From Candidatus Bathyarchaeum tardum (lineage in GTDB: Archaea > Thermoproteota > Bathyarchaeia > Bathyarchaeales > Bathyarchaeaceae), in the NCBI GenBank assembly GCA_029762755.1, contig JARVGH010000003.1:246349-310348 (forward strand): 64,000 bases of DNA. The letters are read 5' to 3'. This document shows positions 41,430 through 49,591 of the stretch, piece after piece. The notes under the pieces are model-generated. The model was not told where the DNA came from and did no database searches. It saw only the letters and a list, made by a program, of their open reading frames with translations. The position numbers and the translations under genes are program-made. The first letter of the stretch is position 1. Each line of letters starts with the position of its first letter.

Positions 41430-43019
41430 ATGAATTTAAGAAGACCAAACGCAGACGAAGCAACAGCTACATTCAACCGCTCAAAGAGCGTTGCCCCCAT
41501 GTCTGGCATCTGTTCGCGATGTGTTGATGGATGCAAAGGCGGTTGTGAAATATGGTTATCATCCTTTAGAGGCCGAGAGGTGCTCTATCCTGGACCCTTT
41601 GGAGACGTAACTGCAGGAGCAGACAAAAATTACCCCGTAGACTACTCTCACTTGAACATTCAAGGATACGCCAGAGGTGCAAAAGGACTTCCCGAAGGTG
41701 TTGAAGCAGACCCTGACACTGCACTGTTTCCCAACGTTGACACAGAAACAGAATACGGTTGGACAAAAAAAGTCAAAATGCGCGTCCCGATATTCACTGG
41801 CGCATTAGGTTCAACCGAAATTGCCCGAAAAAACTGGGAACACTTTGCAATCGGAGCAGCAATCTCAGGAATCACCCTTGTTTGTGGAGAAAACGTTTGT
41901 GGAATTGATCCTGAACTAGTCCTAGACAGCAACGGAAAAATAACCAAAGCCCCAGAAATGGACCGCCGAATCGAAATCTATAGAAAATTCCACGAAGGAT
42001 ACGGTGAACTATTAGTTCAAATGAACGTCGAAGATACACGCTTCGGAGTAGCCGAGTACGTGTCCTCAAAACACAACTTGGATACAATTGAACTCAAATG
42101 GGGACAAGGTGCAAAATGCATTGGTGGAGAAATCAAAGTAAAATCTTTGAAACGAGCAGTAGAACTCAAAAGACGAGGCTACGTAGTTTCACCTGACCCT
42201 ACTCTAACTGAAAACCAAATCGCATTCAATGAAGGCGCAATAAAAGAATTTGAACGCCACTCACGTCTAGGTTTTGTAACCAAAGAAGCATTTCTCGAAG
42301 AAGTTGACCGCCTTCGAGGATTAGGTTTCAAACGAATAACCTTGAAAACAGGTGCATACTCTGCTTTGGAACTGGCAATGGCCCTACGTTTTGGTGCAGA
42401 AGCAAAACTTGACCTCCTCACAATAGACGGCGCACCGGGCGGCACAGGCATGAGTCCATGGCCAATGATGAACGAATGGGGAATTCCAACATTCTACCTA
42501 CAGGCTCTCACATACAAGTTCACTCAAAAACTCAAAGCAAGAGGCATGCGAGTTCCAGACCTTGCAATGGCAGGTGGATTCTCATCTGAAGATGGTGTAT
42601 TCAAAGCACTTGCAATGGGAAGCCCAGACATGAAAGCAGTATGCATGGGACGAGGCTTAATGATACCCGGAATGGTCGGAAAGAACATTGACCACTGGCT
42701 GAAAGAGGGTAGCTTACCCACGTCAGTTTCTAAATATGGCAATTCCGTTAACGAAATCTTTGTTGCCTATGCAGAACTTACTGAAAGATTCGGTGCAGAC
42801 ATGAAGAACATACCATTAGGCGCTGTTGCTATCTACACATATTGTCAAAAATTCAAAGTTGGACTACAACAACTAATGGCTGGAAGCAGAAACTTCAAGC
42901 TTTCAACAATCAGCCGCAAAGACTTAATGGCGCTAACCGAAGAAGCATCAAAAATCTCTGGTATCCCATACGTCATGGACGCCTACGGCGAAGAAGCAAA
43001 CAAAGTCTTAGAAGAATAA
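41430..43019 (+). CDS. FMN-dependent glutamate synthase (GltB central-domain type)
   Basis: A 529-residue archaeal-type glutamate synthase core without the glutaminase or GXGXG domains. An N-terminal Cys-rich segment (CSRCVDGCKGGCEIW, ~28-42) is followed by the FMN-barrel with SHLNIQGYARGA, PIFTGALGS, KWGQGAKCIGGEIK, TIDGAPGGTGMSPWP and the ALAMGSPDMKAVCMGRG phosphate-binding segment. It would make glutamate from 2-oxoglutarate and ammonia or glutamine together with an NADPH subunit such as the NfnB-like protein at 24986. A perfect hairpin terminator follows. Confidence 0.9.
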   Translation: MNLRRPNADEATATFNRSKSVAPMSGICSRCVDGCKGGCEIWLSSFRGREVLYPGPFGDVTAGADKNYPVDYSHLNIQGYARGAKGLPEGVEADPDTALFPNVDTETEYGWTKKVKMRVPIFTGALGSTEIARKNWEHFAIGAAISGITLVCGENVCGIDPELVLDSNGKITKAPEMDRRIEIYRKFHEGYGELLVQMNVEDTRFGVAEYVSSKHNLDTIELKWGQGAKCIGGEIKVKSLKRAVELKRRGYVVSPDPTLTENQIAFNEGAIKEFERHSRLGFVTKEAFLEEVDRLRGLGFKRITLKTGAYSALELAMALRFGAEAKLDLLTIDGAPGGTGMSPWPMMNEWGIPTFYLQALTYKFTQKLKARGMRVPDLAMAGGFSSEDGVFKALAMGSPDMKAVCMGRGLMIPGMVGKNIDHWLKEGSLPTSVSKYGNSVNEIFVAYAELTERFGADMKNIPLGAVAIYTYCQKFKVGLQQLMAGSRNFKLSTISRKDLMALTEEASKISGIPYVMDAYGEEANKVLEE

Positions 43020-43040
43020 GGGACCAAAATCCCTTTTTTC
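43018..43040 (+). terminator. Intrinsic-type terminator after glutamate synthase
   Basis: AAGGGA-CCAAAA-TCCCTT followed by TTTTC; the hairpin begins at the stop codon. Confidence 0.6.
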
Positions 43041-43076
43041 AATTTTTAATTCATGTAATTATTATAATAATCTTTA

Positions 43077-43171
43077 TGAATATCATAATCAAGTCTAATG
43101 GCTATTTTGGTGGTTTCGGACGAGGTAGAGGTCACTGAGGCTACGGAGGTGGCTCTGGCAGAGGCTGGTAA
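43077..43171 (+). pseudogene. Gly/Arg-rich short ORF interrupted by an in-frame TGA
   Basis: From ATG 43077 the frame reads MNIIIKSNGYFGGFGRGRGH, TGA (43137-43139 region), then GYGGGSGRGW and a stop. The Gly/aromatic/Arg repeat continues on both sides of the stop, as in small DUF5320-like Gly-rich proteins. Either a decayed gene or read-through; too short to be certain. Confidence 0.3.
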
Positions 43172-43189
43172 GCCTCTTTAAAACATGCC

Positions 43190-43999
43190 TTATTCCATTG
43201 GAACCAGTTTTATTTCAAATAGTTTGGACCAAAACTTTCCAGTAACAAAGAACCTGTTTTCGTTTTGGTCGTAGGCAATTCCGTTGAGCACATCACGGCT
43301 TGTTTGATTAACTAAATCTTTGAGACCTGTTAGGTCAATCTGTCCTGTGACGTTTCCGGTTTTGGGGTTGATTATTACGATTGTATCTTCTTGCCAAATG
43401 TTAGCGTAAATGCTTCCGTTGATGTATTCGAGTTCATTGAGCATCGTTACGGGACCTTCTTCGTTGTATACGTCAATTTGATTTATGATTTCAAAGGTTT
43501 GGGGGTCCAAAAAATTCAGAGTTGATGTCCCATTACTCATTATTAACATACTGCCATTATGAGTTAATCCCCAACCTTCAGTTGTGTAATTGAAAGTTCG
43601 TAATAATTCAAAAGTGGTTTTATTGTAAACAAAGCCGATATTTGACGTCCAAGTTAGTTGAATAATTTCGTCTTTGAAAACGGTTATTCCTTCACCAAAT
43701 AAATTATTAGAAAGCGAAATTTGTTGTTTTACTTCTCCAGTTTCTATGTCTACCCGACGGAGTGTTGAATGTCCTTCAAGTCCAGTTCCTTCATACAAAA
43801 TTCCATCTTCAATGACCAGACCTTGTGTGAATGCTGATTCGTCATGTGGGTAACTGTTTATGATTTCATATGTGTGATAAAATGCTTCTTGGGGTTCCGA
43901 CGGTTCATTGATTGTGTTATTATGTAAAATAAACACAATAGAAAAAACTGCTACTACAACCAAAAAAGTAACAATAACTATGCTGTTCTGTCGTTTCAT
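43190..43999 (-). CDS. Glutaminyl-peptide cyclotransferase (glutamine cyclotransferase family), membrane anchored
   Basis: A 269-residue protein with N-terminal TM (IVIVTFLVVVAVFSIVFIL) and a five-bladed propeller of the plant/bacterial-type glutamine cyclotransferase family (PF05096). Diagnostic are YPHDESAFTQGLVIEDGILYEGTG, FGEGITVFKDEIIQLTW, EGWGLTHNG and LNELEYINGSIYANIW. It converts N-terminal Gln to pyroglutamate on exported proteins. Stand-alone gene. Confidence 0.9.
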   Translation of the reverse strand: MKRQNSIVIVTFLVVVAVFSIVFILHNNTINEPSEPQEAFYHTYEIINSYPHDESAFTQGLVIEDGILYEGTGLEGHSTLRRVDIETGEVKQQISLSNNLFGEGITVFKDEIIQLTWTSNIGFVYNKTTFELLRTFNYTTEGWGLTHNGSMLIMSNGTSTLNFLDPQTFEIINQIDVYNEEGPVTMLNELEYINGSIYANIWQEDTIVIINPKTGNVTGQIDLTGLKDLVNQTSRDVLNGIAYDQNENRFFVTGKFWSKLFEIKLVPME

Positions 44000-44179
44000 T
44001 GAAATCTACAGTAATTTCTGGGTTTTGTTCTTTTAACCTTTGATACACAATTTTTGTTCGGTGCTTCCATAGTAACTGAAACAACCTTAATGCCTTGGGT
44101 GAAATGCATTTCAATTAACAATGTTTTTCTGGGTTTTCACTTTTTTGCTCAATATTCAAGTAAAAGTAACCAAAAATTT

Positions 44180-45466
44180 CTATATGGCAAGCTCATTTTC
44201 TTCCAAAAACTTTCTAACTTTTTCGTAAGCTGTTATTCGTTCTGAGGCAGTAAAATCTGAAGTTTCAAACACTGGGTACGCTCCTGAAACATCATCGACC
44301 GGCCAGTCCAGCAGTTCTTCTTGATCATAATTTAACCATCTACCATTTTGTTCGACCCAATCCCAAAACTTTGTTCCAAAAATTGGAGTCGCCATGCTCA
44401 AATGAACACCATCAACATTGGTTTTTTTAACAAAATCTATGAGTTTGTCTGCAGATTTGGTGTTGTCCCCAGGGTTTCCAATCATCAAAAATGCGTTGGC
44501 TTGTATTCCAGATTTTTGAGCTGTTTTTATTGCATTTTCTATTTGCTGCATGGTTACTCCTTTATTTATTAACAAATTCACTTCGGGGTCAACTGATTCA
44601 ACGCCAAAATTGATTGCAGTACATCCTGCTTTCTTTAGCTTGGATGCTAACTCATTGGTCATGTGGTCAGCTCTTAATCCATTCCAGAAATAGATATCTA
44701 GATTCCAATTTTTTGCGATTATGCCTTCTAGAATCTTTATTGCACGTTTCAAATCAACTGTAAAATTGTCATCAAGAACACTCAAAATTGAAATTCCGTG
44801 TTCGTTCAGTAGTTGTTCAATTTCTTCCAGAACATATTCTGGACTGTGACCCCGCCATAATCTTCCAAAAACTGGTCTGCTACAAAAAATGCACTGATGA
44901 GGACAGCCCCGGGAAGTAAATATGACACCGGCGTTTTCTTTGTATAACTCCATTTTTAGTTCTTCTCGAGCAGGATGCGGAATTTTGTCTAGTGGACTGA
45001 TGGGTTTGGATAGAATGTTATTTTTGATTTTGTTTGAATTTCTGAACGTTAATCCTTCAACAGAGTTTAGATTGTTTTGGGTTTGTAATTGTTTGACTAA
45101 TTCAAGGAACGTGTTTTCTGCCTCTCCCCTGAGTAAGGCATCGATTTCTTTGTGTCGGGTTAAAATACTGGATTCTATCATGCTTGCGTATGGACCGCCC
45201 ATTACTACAAAACTTTCAGGAAGAACATGTTTTGTTTGCTTGGCAATCTCAAGTGCATGCCGAGCATTTGTAACAATAGAAGAAATCCCAACAATCTCTG
45301 GTTTTTCACGCGCTAGATATCTGCTAAGATTTATGTTTTCGACGTTTAAATCAATGATTTGGGTTTCAATTTCATGATTTTTTAGTACAGCTGTTAGATA
45401 TGCTAATCCAAGAGGTGGTACTTTCAAACATTTGTTTCCAGGAGGATGAATTAGAGCAACTTTCAT
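44180..45466 (-). CDS. B12-binding domain radical SAM protein
   Basis: A 428-residue cobalamin-binding/radical SAM enzyme. N-terminal B12 domain with IHPPGNKCLKVPPLGLAYL and VVMGGPYAS; radical SAM cluster CPHQCIFC (CX3CX2C, near residue 195), DDNFTVDL and NFGVESVDPEVN motifs. Class B type, usually methyltransferases or ring-forming enzymes in lipid, bacteriochlorin or cofactor synthesis. The substrate cannot be told; no clear partner gene is adjacent. A near-palindrome, CTGAATA-ACAGA-TATTCGG (45487-45505), lies upstream. Confidence 0.88.
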   Translation of the reverse strand: MKVALIHPPGNKCLKVPPLGLAYLTAVLKNHEIETQIIDLNVENINLSRYLAREKPEIVGISSIVTNARHALEIAKQTKHVLPESFVVMGGPYASMIESSILTRHKEIDALLRGEAENTFLELVKQLQTQNNLNSVEGLTFRNSNKIKNNILSKPISPLDKIPHPAREELKMELYKENAGVIFTSRGCPHQCIFCSRPVFGRLWRGHSPEYVLEEIEQLLNEHGISILSVLDDNFTVDLKRAIKILEGIIAKNWNLDIYFWNGLRADHMTNELASKLKKAGCTAINFGVESVDPEVNLLINKGVTMQQIENAIKTAQKSGIQANAFLMIGNPGDNTKSADKLIDFVKKTNVDGVHLSMATPIFGTKFWDWVEQNGRWLNYDQEELLDWPVDDVSGAYPVFETSDFTASERITAYEKVRKFLEENELAI

Positions 45467-45804
45467 AGTAATAACGCCGCTATTGACTGAATAACAGATA
45501 TTCGGTTTTTAATTAAAAACTATGCACGGAGGGACAAGTTTCCTGTGTTTTTGGTAAAATTGTCTCTTGATACAACGGCATGTTTTTGCGCCCCAAAAAC
45601 GTTAAAAGTAAATTATCACCAATATAATTTGGGCAATATCTAAAATATATTAAAAAATCAGTTGAATTGAATACGAATACAAAAATATGGCAAATAATAG
45701 AAAACTTGCGGTCTCATAAATATTCGTTGCTGATCTAGGAATTAATTTCTCTGCGAACAATTTTAGATAGAACCTAGAAAATTAGTTGGGAAGCAGGGGA
45801 TAAA
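45467..45804. other. AT-rich intergenic region, divergent promoters
   Basis: No ORF or RNA signature. Contains the palindrome 45487-45505 near the radical SAM start and TATA-like segments (AAAATATATT near 45641). Confidence 0.4.
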
Positions 45805-46080
45805 ATGAAAATAAAAACTGTTTTGTTAATGCTTGTTGGGGGAGTAATTCTTGCATTAATGTCTGCATTATATTCACAAGATATGACTGTGGGCTTGGGT
45901 GCAACAATAACCGGGTATGGTTTACCTTGGTTATGGCTGGAAAAAGTGACCACTATTGTACCCGGAAGCCCTGAAACTTTCTCTTTGTATGGGTCGGGGT
46001 TGAATTTATTGGGTGATATTGCATTTTGGAGCATCATTGTGCCGGTGACATATTTTGTGTATCTACAAATCAAAAGCTGA
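45805..46080 (+). CDS. Small membrane protein
   Basis: A 91-residue ORF with two to three hydrophobic segments (VLLMLVGGVILALMSALY; LGATITGYGLPWLWL; LLGDIAFWSIIVPVTYFVYL). Weakly similar in pattern to small archaeal DUF membrane proteins; not recognised. ATG 45805 is preceded by GGGGA. Confidence 0.6.
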   Translation: MKIKTVLLMLVGGVILALMSALYSQDMTVGLGATITGYGLPWLWLEKVTTIVPGSPETFSLYGSGLNLLGDIAFWSIIVPVTYFVYLQIKS

Positions 46081-46310
46081 ACATTACGTTAGCTGATTAT
46101 GAAAAAACAACCCATTAACTTCTGCACGGTTTAGCTGAATACTGGATTAAACGGATGAAATGTGCCTCAATTGTCGTCAAAACACCAAATGATCAGTTCT
46201 GAGTAACGAGATTTTTTTCAAATCAAAAATATTGAAAATAAAAAAATGAAAATATGGTTGGGTCCACAAGAGTGAACCCTAACTTGTGTTCAAATTGTGG
46301 TGCTGCTTGG

Positions 46311-47417
46311 CTATTTCCACGGTAGTTTGAATCGCCCTGTTGCAGATTTCTTTTTCTGGGCTTTAAGGAATGCACTGTCTACTCCAGTTATGACCACCAT
46401 GACGTTGGCTTTGCCTTCTAGTTCGGGGTCAACTTTTGCTCCCCAAATGACTGGCGAGTTTGGTGGCATGTATCGTTTGATTAGTTCTCCTCCACGGTGA
46501 ACTTCTTCTAGGGTCATGTCTTCTCCACCGGAGATGTGTATCAGCACACCCTTAGCCTTTGTGATGTCTTCAACATCAAGCAAGCGTTCATTCAAAGCGC
46601 GTTCAACAGCATGTTCAACTTTTCCTTCACCAAAGCCTTGACCAATTCCAATTGAAGCGATACCCGCTTCGTGCATGATTGTTCTCAAATCTGCATAGTC
46701 GAGGTTAATTAAGCTCGCACAAGTGATGGTTTCAGTGACTCCTTTGACGAATTTTCCAATAGTTGTGTTAGCTACACCTAAGGCTTCTTTGAATGGCAGA
46801 TTACCTGCAATGTGATTTAGTCTGTCGTTGTCAATAATAACCACAGTATCACAGTACTGTTTTAGTTCCTGAATTGCAGATTTTGCTGCTTTCATTCTTG
46901 CAGTTTCAATCTGGAATGGAAGAGTTGCCACACCTACGAGCAAACGTGGAACCGGGTCGTTTTCAAATTTTGCTTTTAATTCTTTTGCGAGTTGAACAAT
47001 ACCTCCAGTTCCGGTTCCTCCACCTAAACCTGCTATGAGGAACAAAATGTTAGAGTTTCCAACTTCCGTGAAGACTTCTTCAATGCTTTCATGCATTGCT
47101 ACTTCTCCTACTTTTGCGTAACCTCCACATCCAAGACCTTTGCATGTGTTTTCTCCGATTAAGATTCGATTGTCAGCTTTGCTGATGGTCAGGTGTACTG
47201 CATCTGTGTTTACAGAGATGAGTCTTCCGCCGGTTACACCTTCGTCTTTTACCCAAGAAATGATGTTGCATCCTGCTCCACCAATGCCTACCGCCATGAC
47301 GGAAGGTTTTGAGTTTGCAGCGTATTTTTCTAATTTTTCTTGGTCTGCAAGCACGTTTGCTCGTGCAAGCATTAGTTGTCTTTCTAACTCCTTAACTTGA
47401 TTTATTTGATCTGACAT
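46311..47417 (-). CDS. ftsZ: Cell division GTPase FtsZ
   Basis: A 368-residue tubulin-family GTPase. An N-terminal helical extension (~45 residues) precedes VGIGGAGCNI; NTDAVHL, the tubulin signature GGGTGTGG (near residue 133), NDRLNHIAGNLPFKEA and the T7-loop region NLDYADLRTIMHEAG follow. Forms the division ring. The end (FKLPWK) is short, with no long variable linker. A GGGTGGG-type site precedes ATG 47417. Confidence 0.95.
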   Translation of the reverse strand: MSDQINQVKELERQLMLARANVLADQEKLEKYAANSKPSVMAVGIGGAGCNIISWVKDEGVTGGRLISVNTDAVHLTISKADNRILIGENTCKGLGCGGYAKVGEVAMHESIEEVFTEVGNSNILFLIAGLGGGTGTGGIVQLAKELKAKFENDPVPRLLVGVATLPFQIETARMKAAKSAIQELKQYCDTVVIIDNDRLNHIAGNLPFKEALGVANTTIGKFVKGVTETITCASLINLDYADLRTIMHEAGIASIGIGQGFGEGKVEHAVERALNERLLDVEDITKAKGVLIHISGGEDMTLEEVHRGGELIKRYMPPNSPVIWGAKVDPELEGKANVMVVITGVDSAFLKAQKKKSATGRFKLPWK

Positions 47418-47637
47418 TCTTTATTCCCACCCAAGGTCAATTTCTATTCACTTTTCTTATAATTATCTAAATATGATATAACTATTATGGCATAGTATTT
47501 CGAATGATAAATAATTATTTAAAATCAATGTATAAAATCCGGATATTTAATTCAAATTATTGTTTATACTATATTTCGAAATCGGCATATTGCTTATATT
47601 TTCAAGGAACGCTGGAACGCCTAGAGGATACGTGATT

Positions 47638-48051
47638 ATGGAAAATCTGGACATGATGAAGGACTTTGCAAGTACCTTTGTAGGCGATGATTTCTATCTA
47701 ATCATCAAATCCAATGCTACGAGTGTTTTAGTTCACACCGTTGAGATCATACAAAAAATCGACGAATCCTGTCAATTCAAAGACATCCCCATAGGTGGAT
47801 ATTTCTTCCGAATCAAAGCAGTAGACCCAAACAACCAGCAAGCATACATTTTATGCAACTGGAGCGAACAACTTTTACAAAACCTGCTAACACAACGTGT
47901 TAAAGCAAAAGAAGCAGGTTATAACAAAATCATCATGACCAAAGAAACTGCACCTCATTCAAATGACTGGATTTTAATGTGGGGCGACGAATCAGAAATC
48001 CGCAAAAAAGAAATGATCGAAAAAGCTTCCCACTTAAAATACATCTATTAG
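47638..48051 (+). CDS. Hypothetical protein
   Basis: A 137-residue soluble protein (MENLDMMKDF N-terminus). It has alternating alpha/beta composition with TVEIIQKIDES and YILCNWSEQLLQNLL segments. No family recognised. Start ATG 47638 follows GAGG at 10 nt; the frame is open further upstream to 47560. It is divergent from ftsZ, with a shared AT-rich promoter region. Confidence 0.6.
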   Translation: MENLDMMKDFASTFVGDDFYLIIKSNATSVLVHTVEIIQKIDESCQFKDIPIGGYFFRIKAVDPNNQQAYILCNWSEQLLQNLLTQRVKAKEAGYNKIIMTKETAPHSNDWILMWGDESEIRKKEMIEKASHLKYIY

Positions 48052-48481
48052 ACAAGTAATTTCATGTTTTCCATTTTTCAAGTTTAGACGTTTTTATTAT
48101 TAACGCCAAAACACGTTGGGGTATCATCAGCTTATGGAAACTTAACATGTTGACCTTGAAATCAAGAGTTAATTAGACATTATATTAAACCCACATTTTT
48201 CAATTGTTCATACCCAACAGCGGAAAGGTTCCCGTTTTTTCATGTGCTACAATAATATTTCCATAATGTGCAATTATTAAACCCTGATGTATAGATTACT
48301 GCTAAGGTATTTTTTAGATAAATTTTATTACAGAGATACCTTCTTTAGGGGTGTCATTATAGAAGAGCAAAGTGACATGTTGGGGACTACATGGGGTAAA
48401 AGATCAAATACACATGAGCAACACTGCTGCTCCGGGTTATGTGAAATGCACTTGAAAATAAAATAGTGAGTGTTTATTGGT
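48052..48481. other. Intergenic region with a possible 59-aa ORF
   Basis: ATG 48287 to TAG 48466 encodes 59 residues ending in EMHLKIK, 15 bases before the glycosyltransferase start; the sequence shows no motif and low plausibility. Otherwise nothing recognisable. Confidence 0.25.
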
Positions 48482-49591
48482 ATGCGGAAGCTAAAAATTG
48501 CTGTTCTGACCGAGTTTTTCCACCCTCACGTAGGTGGATGTGAGCGGCGGTTAATGGAAATTGGGCGAAGATTAGCTACCAAAGGTCATGACATCCATGT
48601 TTTTACAATCCAATACGACCGTAACTTGCCTAAGAAAGAAAAAATTAACGGCATAATCGTGCACCGGTATGCTCATTCAGAAAATTATGTTTCACTGGAT
48701 GGCTTTCGTTCTTTTAGAGGCATTATGAAATACTCATTAATGTCTTTCGTACGATTGCTGGGCACAGATTACGATATTTATTATTTTAATCAGTGGCCAA
48801 TGCTTCATTCTATATTTGCAAAACCTGTAGCTGCTCCCCTAATTCAAGAGTGGTGCGAAGTTTGGACCAACTACACACAAGTAACTTTGATGCAAAAACT
48901 ACTAAAATATGCAGGCGACTACCATGTTGCTGTTTCAGATTTTACAAGACAAAGACTATCAAAAATCATGAAGATTGATCCCTCAAAAAGTGTCTTGATT
49001 CCTAATGGCGTCGACTTTGCCAAGTTTAACAGTTCAAGACCCAAAGTTTGGGGGCGCATCGTCTACGCTGGTCGTGTAGTGCCCCATAAACATGTAAAGT
49101 TGCTAGTTAACGCCTTTTCTGAAGTAAAAAAGAGAATACCCACAGCTGAATTACATATTATAGGCTCTGGTTCCAAACTTCAATCAGTAAAGAAAAGGGC
49201 CATGGACATCAAAGATTGCTATGTTCATGGGTTTCTCCCCGAAGATGAGATGATTGATTTATTAAAAAGCGCTTGGCTTTTTGTTTTGCCCAGCGAAAGA
49301 GAAGGCTCCGGCATTGTAGTCTTAGAGGCGATGGCATCTGGTGTACCCTTTGTTACCATTGATCATCCAGATAACGCCACAAAGGAACTGTGCCTTTTCA
49401 AATGCGGCCTTACAGTAGAACCAAAGGAAACATCTATTGCAGAAGCAATTACTCAACTTTTTAACAATGAAGAGTTATGGAAGGAAATGCATACTAATGC
49501 TTTAAAATTTGCTAAAAAAAACGATTGGGACATAGTCACAAATTGTATGGAAGATTTTTTTGTCGAGGTAGTGAAAAATGCTAACAAATAG
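48482..49591 (+). CDS. GT4-family glycosyltransferase
   Basis: A ~369-residue GT-B enzyme. The N-terminal domain has VLTEFFHPHVGGCERRLMEIG (donor/acceptor loop); the C-terminal domain has IVYAGRVVPHKHVKLLVNAF, ELHIIGSGSKLQSV, YVHGFLPEDEM and the EX7E-type PSEREGSGIVVLEAMASG motif near residue 282. Transfers a sugar from an NDP donor. ATG 48482 is preferred over GTG 48470. Its last 14 bases overlap a large membrane protein gene, forming a glycan/surface-synthesis pair. Confidence 0.92.
   Translation: MRKLKIAVLTEFFHPHVGGCERRLMEIGRRLATKGHDIHVFTIQYDRNLPKKEKINGIIVHRYAHSENYVSLDGFRSFRGIMKYSLMSFVRLLGTDYDIYYFNQWPMLHSIFAKPVAAPLIQEWCEVWTNYTQVTLMQKLLKYAGDYHVAVSDFTRQRLSKIMKIDPSKSVLIPNGVDFAKFNSSRPKVWGRIVYAGRVVPHKHVKLLVNAFSEVKKRIPTAELHIIGSGSKLQSVKKRAMDIKDCYVHGFLPEDEMIDLLKSAWLFVLPSEREGSGIVVLEAMASGVPFVTIDHPDNATKELCLFKCGLTVEPKETSIAEAITQLFNNEELWKEMHTNALKFAKKNDWDIVTNCMEDFFVEVVKNANK

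Noticed and set aside
43099..43182. 28-codon ORF MAILVVSDEVEV... overlapping the Gly-rich ORF
   Set aside because: No ribosome site; the alternative frame shows a biologically meaningful repeat pattern.
48287..48466. 59-codon ORF upstream of the GT4 gene
   Set aside because: Mentioned in the intergenic entry but not called: no motif, no ribosome site, composition not convincing.
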